Below, in pieces: positions 28,639 to 38,002 of a stretch of DNA of 64,000 nt (position 1 is the stretch's first letter; each line of letters starts with the position of its first letter). This DNA comes from Rahnella sp. AA. GTDB lineage: Bacteria; Pseudomonadota; Gammaproteobacteria; Enterobacterales; Enterobacteriaceae. The translations under genes were made by a program, and so were the position numbers. Below the pieces are notes generated by a model. The model had not been told where the DNA came from. It ran no database searches and saw nothing but the letters and a program-made list of their open reading frames with translations. The DNA is taken from positions 310,001 to 374,000 of the forward strand of contig NZ_PITQ01000005.1 of the NCBI RefSeq assembly GCF_002834385.1, written 5' to 3'.

Positions 28639-29220
28639 ATGTTAAAAATTACCAGACCGGCTTGCCCGCCGCTTTTAGCAACAAGGCATGCAAAGTGGGC
28701 GGATGATTTTGTGACCGCCAGAGCTGCAAATTCTAATTCGAAATTTAGCTGGCGATCCAAAAAAAGCTATCAGCAAATGCGTGAAGCGCTTTTAGCCATG
28801 ACGCTGAATCATTGCGCTTTTTGTGATGGAATCATCGGCATTGAAAGCCTGGAAACTGTTGAGCATTTTCAACCGAAAAAACATTTCCCAGCGCTGGCTT
28901 ATACGTGGGGAAATTTATTCCCCTGCTGCAACCGATGTCAGGAACAGAAGGGCGAGAAGTACAATCCTGCGCTGCTAAAACCCGATGACGTTCTCTACGA
29001 TTTTGAACACTTTTTTGTATGTAATGATGATGGTTCGATTGAACCTTCTGCCGCAGCAACTGTGCAGGATCAGGAAAGGGCGCAAGTAACGATCGACCTT
29101 TACGGGCTAAATCTGCCTGCACGCAAAAAACAACGCCGTACTCAGCAAAAGTTATATCGCAGCGGCGCACACGGTCTGTCTCTGGATGATTTGCCTTACC
29201 GGTTTTATCTTGCTGGCTGA
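28639..29220 (+). CDS. HNH endonuclease, PtuB-like (Septu defence)
   Basis: 193-aa putative HNH nuclease, with CAFC (59-62), EHFQPKK (75-81), WGNLFPCCNRCQEQKGEKYNP (90-110), the TIGR02646/PtuB pattern of paired cysteines around a central EH-P and N-L-x-x-C-C-x-x-C-x-x-x-K. Two CxxC pairs probably bind zinc. Start ATG is one base after the ATPase stop with AAAGGGA upstream, so it is co-translated. Together with the ATPase it likely cuts nucleic acid upon phage infection; this is inferred from the family. An in-frame TTG at 28609 would give a slightly longer protein. Confidence 0.75.
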   Translation: MLKITRPACPPLLATRHAKWADDFVTARAANSNSKFSWRSKKSYQQMREALLAMTLNHCAFCDGIIGIESLETVEHFQPKKHFPALAYTWGNLFPCCNRCQEQKGEKYNPALLKPDDVLYDFEHFFVCNDDGSIEPSAAATVQDQERAQVTIDLYGLNLPARKKQRRTQQKLYRSGAHGLSLDDLPYRFYLAG

Positions 29221-29293
29221 AGAATCAATGATTGAACCCTCTAAGCACTCAGTGCCTTTAGACAATTTAGGATTGTTTGCGATTATCTGGTTC

Positions 29294-29317
29294 TAAGCCC
29301 CGAATAACAGGGGCTTA
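29294..29317 (+). terminator. Possible terminator downstream of the ATPase-HNH pair
   Basis: Perfect 8-bp stem TAAGCCCC / GGGGCTTA with an 8-base loop, 73 bases after the HNH stop. It lacks a T run, so it is only a weak candidate; it could also be part of the sodA control region. Confidence 0.4.
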
Positions 29318-29345
29318 CGCATGGCCTTACGAAGTGTCTGGCTTA

Positions 29346-29364
29346 GATAATCATTTTCAATATC
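29346..29364. promoter_or_regulatory. Fur-box-like sequence upstream of sodA
   Basis: GATAATCATTTTCAATATC matches the 19-base Fur consensus at 15 positions, about 80 bases upstream of the sodA start. E. coli sodA is also Fur-repressed. Confidence 0.65.
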
Positions 29365-29444
29365 ATTTAATTAACTATAATGATCCGACTGATTACGCGG
29401 TGCTCACAAAGACGGTGCCGCCCTACACTATGGAGACGATGAAC

Positions 29445-30065
29445 ATGAGTTATTCACTGCCATCACTGCCTTACGCATACGACGCACTCGAACCGCATTT
29501 CGACAAAGAAACGATGGAAATCCATCACTCTAAACACCACCAGGCTTACGTTAACAACGCTAACGCCGCGCTGGAAAGCCTGCCAGAACTGGCTGCGCTG
29601 TCTGTTGAAGAGCTGATTGCTAACCTGGACAAAGTGCCTGCGGACAAGAAAGTTGCACTGCGTAACAACGCAGGTGGCCACGCTAACCACAGCCTGTTCT
29701 GGAAAGGCCTGAAAACTGGCACCACCTTACAGGGCGAACTGAAATCTGCGATCGAACGCGATTTCGGCAGCGTTGACGCTTTCAAAGAAGCTTTCGAAAA
29801 AGCAGCAGCAACCCGTTTCGGTTCTGGCTGGGCTTGGCTGGTTCTGAAAGACGGTAAACTGGCGGTTGTTTCTACAGCTAACCAGGACAGCCCGCTGATG
29901 GGCGAAGCAGTTTCAGGCGTTTCCGGTTATCCGCTGCTGGGTCTGGACGTTTGGGAACACGCTTACTACCTGAAATATCAGAACAAACGCCCTGATTACA
30001 TCAAAGCCTTCTGGGCTGTTGTAAACTGGGACGAAGCAGCAAAACGTCTGGCTGAAGCGAAATAA
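29445..30065 (+). CDS. sodA: Manganese superoxide dismutase SodA
   Basis: 206-aa cytoplasmic MnSOD, same length as E. coli SodA, converting superoxide to hydrogen peroxide and oxygen. Metal ligands are recognisable: His27 (MEIHHSKHH), His82 ([10 protein letters not shown]), Asp168 and His172 (LDVWEHAYY). The start MSYSLPSLP was chosen by alignment; an in-frame extension of 56 codons covers the promoter region and is not coding. Normally fdhD or fdoG neighbours are near sodA in relatives; here the ATPase-HNH pair intervenes. Confidence 0.97.
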   Translation: MSYSLPSLPYAYDALEPHFDKETMEIHHSKHHQAYVNNANAALESLPELAALSVEELIANLDKVPADKKVALRNNAGGHANHSLFWKGLKTGTTLQGELKSAIERDFGSVDAFKEAFEKAAATRFGSGWAWLVLKDGKLAVVSTANQDSPLMGEAVSGVSGYPLLGLDVWEHAYYLKYQNKRPDYIKAFWAVVNWDEAAKRLAEAK

Positions 30066-30107
30066 TTTCGCTTTACCGCCCGTAGCGGGCACGATGTTTT
30101 TTGCAAG

Positions 30108-30133
30108 AGGCAGGTCTGTGACCTGCCTTTTTT
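30108..30133 (+). terminator. Rho-independent terminator after sodA
   Basis: Perfect 9-bp stem AGGCAGGTC / GACCTGCCT with a 3-base loop and a trailing run of T. Confidence 0.9.
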
Positions 30134-30252
30134 ATGTCTCGTTTTCATCCCTAAAACGTAAGCCTGATCACTGTATTTCAGCGAATTATCCTTCCCCCTT
30201 CCACCATTTTTAGACCGCCCTCTCATTAATCAAAAATACACCACAGATCCTA

Positions 30253-30280
30253 TAAAGTTTGCCGAAAAGACTACCGATAG
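30253..30280 (+). promoter_or_regulatory. FliA (sigma-28) type promoter for the second chemoreceptor
   Basis: TAAAGTTT, 12 bases, then ACCGATAG. The -35 matches the consensus completely and the -10 matches CCGATA of GCCGATAA. It lies about 64 bases upstream of the chemoreceptor start. Confidence 0.82.
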
Positions 30281-30343
30281 AACTTTCACAAAGGCGTCAC
30301 AAAATCGCTAACTTTTCGCAGGGATGTTTGACGGAGAAAAACT

Positions 30344-32287
30344 ATGGGCAACGGATCGGGTCTTTCGCAGTGGATGAATAATCTCAAAGTCGGCACTAAA
30401 CTCGGGCTCGGCTTCGGGTTGGTTCTTTTGATTGCCGCGGTGATCACCGCAGCCGGAATGATTAAGTTTAACGACATCAGCCAGCGCGCTGAAAAAGTTG
30501 ATTTCAGTAATCAGATGAATGCGTTGCTTAATGATGCCCGCCTAAGCCGCACGCTTTATCAGCTCAATTACGACCCCGCCTACCTCAAGCAAAATCAGGA
30601 CAAAATCAATGCGCTGTCACAGCTGATTGCACAGTCGAAAGACAAGCTGGAATGGGATGCGACCAGCCAGGCCGATCTCAATCAGGTGCCGGTAAAAATC
30701 CGGGAATACCAGGCCGCGCAGGACGCCTTCAAACAGGCAGTCGACAGAAAAGATGCCGTGCGTGCCAGCTGGAATCTTTCCGAAACCGAGGCCGTGGTGA
30801 AGCGCCTGCAGGAACAGCTGCGCGTAGAAGATGCCGATCCCTCTATTCGTCTTTCCCTTGCGGAAGTCGTTCAGAAACTGATCAGCGTGCGTTATTACGT
30901 GCGTGGCCTGTTGCTGAACATTAACAAAGAATCCGAAGCCACTTTACTGCAGGCTATCGACGATACACAGGCCAATGCTAAAAAGCTGAACGCGTTGCTG
31001 TTGCCCAATCAGCAGGCAACGCTGGCCCCGCTGATGACGGCGCTGGCGACTTACAAAAGCCACGTCGTCGCTTACATGCCAGCCTATGAAGATGAACAGA
31101 AAAACTCGCAACTTCTGTCGGTGAAAGCCACCGAGATGAACGCGCTGGTGGCAAAAATTTTCAAAAATGAACTGGATAACACACATCAGGATATTACCCA
31201 TGCACAGATGATCATGCTGGTGATTACGCTGATTGTGATGCTGGCCGGTATCCTGATTGCATGGCGAATTACCCGCCAGATTGCACAGCCAATCCGCGAT
31301 ACGCTGAAAACGGCTGAAGCGATTGCGCAGGGCGATCTGACTGCCGCGCGCACTACAACGCGCCGCGACGAACTGGGTATGCTGATGAACGCAGTGGCTG
31401 CGATGAGCCAAAATCTCAGCACGATGATTTATGAAATCCGTTCAGGCGTTTCGCAGGTTTCCCACGCGGCAGCTGAAATCGCCGCCGGGAACACCGATTT
31501 ATCCTCACGCACCGAACAACAGGCCGCAGCGGTTGAAGAAACCGCCGCCAGCATGGAAGAACTGAGCGCCACGGTGAAACAGAATGCCGATAATGCTCAT
31601 CACGCCAGCAAGCTGGCGAGCGAAGCATCAGGCACCGCAACACTCGGCGGCAAGCAGGTCGGCGAAGTCGTCGAAACGATGCAGCAGATTTCCGGCAGTT
31701 CAAAACGTATTGCTGAAATCACTTCTGTCATCAACGGCATTGCCTTCCAGACCAACATTCTGGCACTGAACGCCGCCGTGGAAGCCGCAAGAGCCGGTGA
31801 ACAAGGGCGCGGGTTCTCGGTAGTGGCTTCTGAAGTCCGCACGCTGGCACAGCGCAGTGCACAGGCGGCAAAAGAGATCGAAGGGCTGATTGCAGAATCA
31901 GTCGAACGGGTGAATACCGGTGCGAAGCTGGTGGAAAACACGGGTAACACCATGCAGGACATCGTGAAATCCGTCTCGCACGTCCGCGATATTATGGGAG
32001 AAATTGCGTCGGCCTCTGACGAACAAAGTCGCGGGATCAGCCAGATTTCTCAGGCAATTGTCGAGATGGACAGCACCACTCAGCAGAACGCCGCGCTGGT
32101 TGAGCAATCTTCAGCAGCCGCAGATTCTCTGGAAGATCAGGCCGCAACGCTGACGCAGGCGGTGTCGGTATTCCGTCTGGCCGATAACGGCAATATGCTG
32201 AAAGCACCGGCGTCCGGTGCGCTGCGCCGCCCGGTTCTCCCGGCAGTGCAGAATAAAACCAGCCAGGATAACTGGGAAACCTTCTGA
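30344..32287 (+). CDS. Methyl-accepting chemotaxis protein with NWETF tail
   Basis: 647-aa chemoreceptor. TM1 ([19 protein letters not shown]) near residue 20, then an approximately 245-residue all-helical periplasmic domain that is longer than a Tar-type four-helix bundle and fits a helical bimodular (HBM) layout, TM2, HAMP and the signalling hairpin with [20 protein letters not shown]. The C-terminal residues NWETF form the CheR/CheB-docking pentapeptide found in Tar/Tsr-type high-abundance receptors. Ligand unknown; HBM receptors bind organic acids. A good sigma-28 promoter lies upstream. GAGAAAAACT precedes the start. Confidence 0.93.
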   Translation: MGNGSGLSQWMNNLKVGTKLGLGFGLVLLIAAVITAAGMIKFNDISQRAEKVDFSNQMNALLNDARLSRTLYQLNYDPAYLKQNQDKINALSQLIAQSKDKLEWDATSQADLNQVPVKIREYQAAQDAFKQAVDRKDAVRASWNLSETEAVVKRLQEQLRVEDADPSIRLSLAEVVQKLISVRYYVRGLLLNINKESEATLLQAIDDTQANAKKLNALLLPNQQATLAPLMTALATYKSHVVAYMPAYEDEQKNSQLLSVKATEMNALVAKIFKNELDNTHQDITHAQMIMLVITLIVMLAGILIAWRITRQIAQPIRDTLKTAEAIAQGDLTAARTTTRRDELGMLMNAVAAMSQNLSTMIYEIRSGVSQVSHAAAEIAAGNTDLSSRTEQQAAAVEETAASMEELSATVKQNADNAHHASKLASEASGTATLGGKQVGEVVETMQQISGSSKRIAEITSVINGIAFQTNILALNAAVEAARAGEQGRGFSVVASEVRTLAQRSAQAAKEIEGLIAESVERVNTGAKLVENTGNTMQDIVKSVSHVRDIMGEIASASDEQSRGISQISQAIVEMDSTTQQNAALVEQSSAAADSLEDQAATLTQAVSVFRLADNGNMLKAPASGALRRPVLPAVQNKTSQDNWETF

Positions 32288-32395
32288 TTTACCTCACATC
32301 GCCCCGTGTGATTTTCATGCGGGGTGATTCCTGATACGCCAAACCGACAATGCGGGTTATGCTGAGCTCAACGACTGATTTCTCGCGGAGACCTT

Positions 32396-33076
32396 ATGCA
32401 TTATCCCGACGTCTATATCGGCAATATCGAAAGCTATCCTGATTATTCGCCCAGCGCGATTGCCAAACGGCAGATTGATGGCGCGGTTGTTCTGACCTCC
32501 GCCGGGCTTGAAGGCGATCAGCAGGCCGAAAAGAGTTATCACGGCGGCGCAGACCGTGCGCTGTGCCATTTTCCGCGCGAGCATTACGCCTGGCTGCGTC
32601 AGCAGTTTCCCGAAGAAGAAGACCGCTTTCATCCTCCCGCTTTTGGCGAAAATCTCTCAACGCTCGGCATGACGGAAGATAATGTGTTTATCGGCGATAT
32701 TTTCCGCTGGGGCGAAGCGCTGATTCAGGTCACACAGCCGCGTGCGCCCTGCTATAAGCTCAATCATTTTCTGGGATGCAAAAACCTGTCGCCGTTGCTG
32801 CAACAAAGCGGGCGCTGCGGATGGCTTTATCGCGTCATCGGCACCGGAAATGTCAGCGGCGATCGCCCGCTGGAGTTGCTGACGCGCAACAGCGAGGTAT
32901 CCGTCGCGGAAGCGATTTCTATTGCCTTTAACATGCCGTTTGATGAGGAACAGTATCGCCGTCTGATGTCGGCCGCCGGGCTTTCTGCCAGCTGGAGCAA
33001 GACGATGCAAACACGCCTGGTTCAGCGCAAGATCGAGGATTTTGGACGGAGATTGTTCGGTTCGGAAGGGAAGTAA
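32396..33076 (+). CDS. yiiM: MOSC domain protein YiiM
   Basis: 226-aa MOSC-domain protein matching E. coli YiiM, which reduces N-hydroxylated compounds such as 6-hydroxylaminopurine with molybdenum cofactor. The MOSC core includes LEGDQQAEKSYHGGADRAL, FGENLSTLGMTEDNVFIGD and the conserved catalytic Cys in TQPRAPCYKLN. A 3-alpha C-terminal domain (SVAEAISIAFN...) follows. E. coli yiiM lies close to sodA, so the order is conserved apart from the chemoreceptor insertion. GGAGACCTT precedes the ATG. Confidence 0.93.
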   Translation: MHYPDVYIGNIESYPDYSPSAIAKRQIDGAVVLTSAGLEGDQQAEKSYHGGADRALCHFPREHYAWLRQQFPEEEDRFHPPAFGENLSTLGMTEDNVFIGDIFRWGEALIQVTQPRAPCYKLNHFLGCKNLSPLLQQSGRCGWLYRVIGTGNVSGDRPLELLTRNSEVSVAEAISIAFNMPFDEEQYRRLMSAAGLSASWSKTMQTRLVQRKIEDFGRRLFGSEGK

Positions 33077-33079
33077 TTT

Positions 33080-33208
33080 TAGCTCCCTCCCCTGCGAAGG
33101 GGAGGGTTGGGTTGGGGTATTAAGGTCAAAAACATAAGTTAAAGTGTGCTTTAGCTATTGTGTTGCCAGCTACCCCCCTCCCGGCCTCCCCCTTCGCAGG
33201 GGGAGGAG
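33080..33208. repeat. REP-like palindromic repeat pair (copy 2)
   Basis: Module CTCCCTCCCCTGCGAAGGGG continuing to GGTTGGGTTGGGGTATTA, about 54 bases of unrelated sequence, then CCCCCTCCCGGCCTCCCCC with the hairpin CCTCCCCCTTCGCAGGGGG. These are the same modules as at 18249-18344 but in the reverse order and with a longer spacer. Located between yiiM and yibL. Confidence 0.85.
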
Positions 33209-33239
33209 CAGGGCCGACTCGTCTGCCGTGGAGCTAAAA

Positions 33240-33599
33240 TCAGAAGGCTTTTTTAGAGAAACCGGTAACGACTTTCAGGCCCATTTCGCGGCCCAGTGCG
33301 GTCATCGGGTGAACCACCACGATCCCGCGTACGGTTTTCTTCAGCGTGCCCATGTCAGCCTGTTCTTTCTTGGTGATTTCACGGCTGAACAGCTTTTCCA
33401 GCTTCTGCGCTTCGGTGCTGAGTTTTTTTACGCGAACTTCTTTCAGACGCGCGATCTCAGCAGTCAGCTTCTCTTTTTCTTCTTCGTGCGCGGCGATAAG
33501 CTCTGAATTACCCGCCTGAATAACGGTCGCATCTTTGTGGTTCAGGGCATCCAGCATGTCGCTAAGGCGCTTAATCTCGGCTTTTTCGATTTCTTTCAT
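33240..33599 (-). CDS. yibL: YibL family ribosome-associated protein
   Basis: 119-aa protein matching E. coli YibL ([58 protein letters not shown]). It has a long coiled-coil/charged helix in the first 80 residues and a short conserved C-terminal segment; E. coli YibL co-fractionates with ribosomes. The start MKEIEK was chosen by alignment. In E. coli yibL lies next to mtlADR, as it approximately does here with two extra genes between. Confidence 0.93.
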   Translation of the reverse strand: MKEIEKAEIKRLSDMLDALNHKDATVIQAGNSELIAAHEEEKEKLTAEIARLKEVRVKKLSTEAQKLEKLFSREITKKEQADMGTLKKTVRGIVVVHPMTALGREMGLKVVTGFSKKAF

Positions 33600-33686
33600 G
33601 GTCTCAGTCCGTTCATGCCGCAGCGGGCACAACTGTAAAAAGGGATAATAACGCTCAGTGTATCAGAAAGTGCACGGTTCTTCAGT

Positions 33687-35165
33687 TCACTCCTGCACTT
33701 GCACAAGCCCTGGCGGTAAGCCGCACATCTCACAAGCCCGCTCGCCGATGCGGATCATCGCTGAAATATAGCGCGTATCGAACACATAACAGCAGGATAA
33801 ACGCAGGCCGTTACTGTAACGCCCGCTCGGGGAATACAGCTGGCCAGGCGTCATACAGATTTTATCTTTCAGCAGTTGATGGAACAGCCTGACGCAATCC
33901 ACTTCCGGCGGGAAATCGACCCAGATGACGAAACCGCCCGCCGGTTGGGTCGCTCGTGTGCCCTGCGGGAAATGCTGAGCAATCAGCGCGCGCGCCTGTT
34001 CGACCTGCGAGGCATACCGGCGGCGCAACGCCCGCAGATGATGGTCGTAGCCGCCGGACTCCAGAAACAGCGTCAGCGTCTGTGAAAGCAGGGCCGATTC
34101 CGCCATCGAGGAAACGGCTTTCAGTTTATGCAGCCGGTCGGCAAAACGGCCACCTTCCACCCAGCCAATGCGAAAATCCGGTGCGAGCGTTTTGGTAAAA
34201 CTGGTGCAAAACAGGATCCAGCCATCGGTATCAAACGATTTCACCGCCGGAGAGAGCGTCGCACCGAACTGGATTTCGGCATAAAGACCATCTTCAATCA
34301 GCGGTACCTGATGAACGTTCATCAACCGCGCCAGTCGTTTTTTCGCATCCAGCGGCATGGTAAAGCCCAGCGGATTTTGCGCTGTCGGCATCGCGATAAC
34401 CGCATTCAGGCGCTTCTCGCTGAGCAGCATTTCCAGCACGTCCAGAGAAAGCCCGGTTTGCGGATCGGTCGGGATTTCCACCGCTTTCAGCCCGAGGCTC
34501 GCCAGCATCGGCAGCAGATAAAAATAGGTCGGCGTTTCCAGCCCGACGCTGTCGCCCGGTTTGGTCGTCACGCGCAATGCCAGCTGCAACGCTTCCATAC
34601 AACCGTGCGTAATCGTGATATCGGTCGGTTCTAAAATCATGCCCAGCGCCAGCGCGCGGCGGGCGATTTGTTGCCGCAGCGCCGGATGCCCCGGCGGCAA
34701 AGCATATTTCCCGATCAGGTCCGGCTGACGGCGCAACAGGGACGACATAATGCGCCCGAGTTTTCCGCTCGGATAAAAGTCATTGGACTGCGGGCAGGCC
34801 AGCGACAGATTGGTGTACGCCGGGTCGGTTTGCGAGGCAAAAACAGTGTCGATCAGATCCAGTACTTCGTCTGCCGGTTCGGCAGCTGACGTCTGCGGCT
34901 GTTCCTGCGGCGGCTGATGTTCCAGCGCGGGCAATGCGGCGCGCACATAAAAACCGGACTGCGGGCGGGCCTCAATAAAACCGCGATCTTCCAGCCGCCG
35001 GTACGCCGCGACTACCGTATTAATGCTGACCGACCAGGTTTGCGCACTGCGCCGCACCGACGGTAACCGGCTGCCCGGTGCCAGCGTGCCGCGGCGAATG
35101 GCTTCGGCCAGTTGTTCCGCCAGCTGGTTGTAACGGGTGTCGGGCAGTTCCGCAATATCGGTCAT
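33687..35165 (-). CDS. MocR family PLP-dependent transcriptional regulator
   Basis: 492-aa GntR-MocR protein. An N-terminal winged helix (residues 5-75; YNQLAEQLAEAIRRGTLAPG, then LPSVRRSAQTWSVSINTVVAAYRRLEDRG) is fused to a fold-type I aminotransferase domain; the expected PLP-lysine is in FCTSFTKTLAPDFRIGW and the PLP-stacking region in THGCMEALQLAL. MocR proteins sense PLP adducts of amines. It is divergent from a LysE-family exporter, so it probably controls that exporter; a strong inverted repeat lies between. The start MTDIAELP is the first with family-like sequence. Confidence 0.92.
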   Translation of the reverse strand: MTDIAELPDTRYNQLAEQLAEAIRRGTLAPGSRLPSVRRSAQTWSVSINTVVAAYRRLEDRGFIEARPQSGFYVRAALPALEHQPPQEQPQTSAAEPADEVLDLIDTVFASQTDPAYTNLSLACPQSNDFYPSGKLGRIMSSLLRRQPDLIGKYALPPGHPALRQQIARRALALGMILEPTDITITHGCMEALQLALRVTTKPGDSVGLETPTYFYLLPMLASLGLKAVEIPTDPQTGLSLDVLEMLLSEKRLNAVIAMPTAQNPLGFTMPLDAKKRLARLMNVHQVPLIEDGLYAEIQFGATLSPAVKSFDTDGWILFCTSFTKTLAPDFRIGWVEGGRFADRLHKLKAVSSMAESALLSQTLTLFLESGGYDHHLRALRRRYASQVEQARALIAQHFPQGTRATQPAGGFVIWVDFPPEVDCVRLFHQLLKDKICMTPGQLYSPSGRYSNGLRLSCCYVFDTRYISAMIRIGERACEMCGLPPGLVQVQE

Positions 35166-35188
35166 GGTGTCAGTTCCGTAAAATTGAA

Positions 35189-35223
35189 AGGGTACAGTTT
35201 TTCCCTGTTGAAACTGTAACCCT
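35189..35223. promoter_or_regulatory. Inverted repeat in the MocR-LysE divergent promoter
   Basis: AGGGTACAGTTT and AAACTGTAACCCT form an inverted repeat (one base bulge) with a 10-base loop between the divergent start codons. Candidate operator for the MocR regulator; inferred from position. Confidence 0.6.
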
Positions 35224-35304
35224 AACAATAGCGTATTTCTGGTTCTGTTACCTTCCTCCTGAGCTGATTATTCTGGTTGTCTGGAACACAGGGGAAAATA
35301 AAAA

Positions 35305-35913
35305 ATGATAGATACCGCTTTTGTCAGTTACGTCACCGTGATGTCGATTACGCCGGGCCCGAATAATCTGTTGCTGGCGGCGTCCGGGGTTAATTTCGGG
35401 TTACGCCGCAGCGTGCCGATGATGCTGGGGATCACGCTGGGCTGCGTGGTGCAATGCGCACTGATGACCTCCATGCTGGCGATTTTACTGAGCTGGATGA
35501 ACGTCGTGCGCCTGCCGATGGCCGTGGTGGGGTGTACTTATCTGTTCTGGCTGTCGTGGAAAATTTACCGATCCGGCACGCCGAAAGAAGGCGAAAAACA
35601 GCAACCGATGAATATGGTCGGCGGCGCGCTTTTTCAGGCAATTAACCCGAAAGCATGGCTGATGGCGACTAACGTGGCGATCCTGTTTACACCTCCGGAC
35701 GGCAATATGCTGCATCACACGCTGCTGATTTGCGTCGGCTTCGCGCTGATCAATCTGCCATGCATTCTGATCTGGGTGGTGATGGGTGACAGATTGCGTC
35801 AGGCGTTACGTGTGGAATGGAAGCTGAAACTGTTCAATACAATTATGGGCGGAATGATGGCGTTAACCGCACTGTGGCTGCTGGTCGGCGAAGTGCGTCA
35901 CGCGCTTAACTAA
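35305..35913 (+). CDS. LysE/RhtB family amino acid exporter
   Basis: 202-aa inner-membrane protein of the LysE/RhtB superfamily, about six TM helices. Family hallmarks are SITPGPNNLLLAASGVNFGLR near residue 15-36 and ALFQAINPKAWLMATNVAI. LysE relatives export basic or neutral amino acids; the substrate is unknown, though a MocR partner suggests an amine or amino acid inducer. Divergent to the MocR gene with a shared candidate operator. Confidence 0.9.
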   Translation: MIDTAFVSYVTVMSITPGPNNLLLAASGVNFGLRRSVPMMLGITLGCVVQCALMTSMLAILLSWMNVVRLPMAVVGCTYLFWLSWKIYRSGTPKEGEKQQPMNMVGGALFQAINPKAWLMATNVAILFTPPDGNMLHHTLLICVGFALINLPCILIWVVMGDRLRQALRVEWKLKLFNTIMGGMMALTALWLLVGEVRHALN

Positions 35914-36043
35914 AGCGAATCCCCAAGATAGTTCGGGTTGCAGAAAGGCGGCAAGTGATGGGATCCCGATGAGCTTACTCAGGTAAGTGATTCGGGTGAG
36001 TGAACGCAGTCAACGCATCTGCGGATCGAAGTATGACGGGGAT

Positions 36044-36646
36044 TTATTTTTTGACCGGGGAAAGCCGTGAAGGCTGCTGATTGCTGATATGCGCGATCAG
36101 GCCGGTAATGGAAAGCACCATCGTGGAGCGGACGATTTGCTGGTAGCGCTGACGTTGCATAGCGATCAGTGATTCGTCGGCTTCGCCGGGTTTGAGGAAG
36201 GTGGGTGCAGGCGGTAGCTCCGTCACGCAATGTAATTCTCCGAACGGGCCGAGAATTTCATCGTCAGTGAAACGATACTCTTCGCCGTCGTAATTCAGCT
36301 CTTCACGCAGCGCCATCAGTAATTCCGCGTCTTCATACTCATGACGGCTGATCACGCCTAACGCGTAAATCAGTTTCAGGCGTACGGAGAGATCGCCAAG
36401 CGGGCCGGTGCCGGTCAGCAGGGGTTCAACGGCGTACTTCACTGCATAATCGTCTTTGCGAAAAACCTGCACAACCAGGATATCCAGCGCTTCGGCCAGC
36501 AATTCTACGGCGGTCATCAAAAAGCTGCGCACAGTTTTACCCGCATTGAGCTTTTCCAGTACACGGTTTTCAAACGCCTGAGCTTTTTCCATAGGGCTTA
36601 CTTGCAGTAAAGAACCGGTGCTAACAGCGCCCCTGGCGTCATCCAT
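36044..36646 (-). CDS. mtlR: Mannitol operon repressor MtlR
   Basis: 200-aa regulator matching E. coli MtlR (AQAFENRVLEKLNAGKTVRSFL, VQVFRKDDYAVKYAVEPLL, GDLSVRLKLIYALGVISR, YRFTDDEILGPFGELHCV). It represses mtlADR. It is the last gene of the mannitol operon, 82 bases after mtlD. The start at 36646 gives a length near the E. coli 195 aa; ATG at 36595 (MEKAQAF) is a shorter alternative, and neither has a strong ribosome site. Confidence 0.9.
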   Translation of the reverse strand: MDDARGAVSTGSLLQVSPMEKAQAFENRVLEKLNAGKTVRSFLMTAVELLAEALDILVVQVFRKDDYAVKYAVEPLLTGTGPLGDLSVRLKLIYALGVISRHEYEDAELLMALREELNYDGEEYRFTDDEILGPFGELHCVTELPPAPTFLKPGEADESLIAMQRQRYQQIVRSTMVLSITGLIAHISNQQPSRLSPVKK

Positions 36647-36728
36647 GATGCGCACATGAAGGGCAGGAAGATCCTGCCCGACAGGGCTTTCTTTGCCTGG
36701 TGTTGGCGAAATCAAAATAAACGCAGTA

Positions 36729-37877
36729 TTAGTGCATCGATTCGTAGAGAGCGACGGCTTTCGCCACAACTTCGCCTTCTTCTGGCAGACCTGAAATCTG
36801 GGCGAGGGCAGCTTTTGGCCCGACTTTCTCCAGCAGTTCTACCAGCTCTTTAGCTTGCGGATCCTGCTCGCTGCGATAATGCATCGCGGCAGCAATCCCT
36901 GTCACCAGGTTGTCGTGTGGAAGGCGATATTCCTGTGTCCCCAGCAACGGCTTAATCAGGCGATCGCCTGCGCTCAGTTTACGCAGTGGCTGGCGGCCAA
37001 CGCGTTCAACATCATCATGCAGATACGGGTTTTCGAAACGGGACAGAATCTTTTCGATGTATGCAGCGTGTTTTTCCGGATCAAAACCGTAACGACGGAT
37101 CAGCACTTCGCCACTCTCTACCATCGCGCCGCGAACCACCAGACGCACTTTCTCGTCAAGGATCGCATCACGGATTGTCGCGTGGCCCGCCTGCTGACCG
37201 AGATAGGCGGTGATCGCATGGCCGGTATTGAGGGTGAAGAGTTTGCGTTCCACAAATGCCATCAGGTTATCGGTCAGCTCCATTCCGGCGATTTGCGGCA
37301 GAGGGCCTTTAAACTGTGTTTTATCCACAATCCACTCGCTGAAGGTTTCAACGGTGACTTCCAGCGGATCAGTCGAACCGGCGGCGGCCGGTGGGACGAT
37401 ACGGTCAACGGCAGAATCGACAAAGCCGATATGCGCTTCAACCCAAGCTTTTTCATCCTCCGGCAGCGCGTTGAATACGTGCTGTTTGAACTGGCTGGTG
37501 CCGCGCACCATATTCTCACAGGCAATAATATTCAGTGGCTTTTCGTTGCCCTGCTGGTGACGCAGCACCAGACCTTTCGCCACATTTGGCGCGATTTTTT
37601 CGAGCACGGTCGGGCCAACGGCGGTGGTCACTAAATCGACTTCGGCAATCAGGTTGATGGCATCCTGACCGGCGCTGTTGACGGCATTCACATTGCTGAC
37701 AGGCTCAACGGTGGCCTGTTCACCGACAACGTGCACGTTATAGCCTTTGCGGCTGTTCAGTGCATCCAGTAAAGCAGGGCTGACATCGGCAAATGTCAGT
37801 TCAGCCCCGGCATCAGCAAGTAATTTACCGATAAAACCGCGACCAATGTTACCTGCGCCAAAATGTAATGCTTTCAT
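36729..37877 (-). CDS. mtlD: Mannitol-1-phosphate 5-dehydrogenase MtlD
   Basis: 382-aa NAD+-dependent dehydrogenase, same length as E. coli MtlD, converting mannitol 1-phosphate to fructose 6-phosphate. The Rossmann motif [15 protein letters not shown] is at the N-terminus, and other conserved stretches are [31 protein letters not shown] and [16 protein letters not shown]. Second gene of mtlADR, separated from mtlA by 125 bases that include a hairpin. Confidence 0.96.
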   Translation of the reverse strand: MKALHFGAGNIGRGFIGKLLADAGAELTFADVSPALLDALNSRKGYNVHVVGEQATVEPVSNVNAVNSAGQDAINLIAEVDLVTTAVGPTVLEKIAPNVAKGLVLRHQQGNEKPLNIIACENMVRGTSQFKQHVFNALPEDEKAWVEAHIGFVDSAVDRIVPPAAAGSTDPLEVTVETFSEWIVDKTQFKGPLPQIAGMELTDNLMAFVERKLFTLNTGHAITAYLGQQAGHATIRDAILDEKVRLVVRGAMVESGEVLIRRYGFDPEKHAAYIEKILSRFENPYLHDDVERVGRQPLRKLSAGDRLIKPLLGTQEYRLPHDNLVTGIAAAMHYRSEQDPQAKELVELLEKVGPKAALAQISGLPEEGEVVAKAVALYESMH

Positions 37878-37958
37878 AATATTTCCTTCAAATCGGGGGC
37901 CATACTTTCTGGTAAAAAGCTTTAGGTAAAGCTGGGAGCCGCCCGGCTCCGAATCAAC

Positions 37959-37986
37959 AAGCGGGTCTCAATATCAAGACCCGCTT
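37959..37986 (-). other. Intercistronic hairpin mtlA-mtlD
   Basis: Perfect 10-bp stem AAGCGGGTCT / AGACCCGCTT with an 8-base loop in the 125-base gap between mtlA and mtlD. No T run follows in the direction of transcription, so it more likely stabilises the mtlA message or tunes expression than ends it. Confidence 0.7.
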
Positions 37987-38002
37987 AGTAACGCTCTACT
38001 GA

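Noticed and set aside
27256-29300. Retron (Ec78-like) interpretation of the ATPase-HNH pair
   Set aside because: No reverse transcriptase gene or msr/msd-like structured RNA was found on either side in the window.
32299-32326. Imperfect GC-rich hairpin after the second chemoreceptor as a terminator
   Set aside because: No T run and weak central pairing; not strong enough to annotate.
33240-33632. Extended start for yibL at 33632
   Set aside because: The eleven additional residues are not family-like, and the MKEIEK start matches E. coli YibL length.
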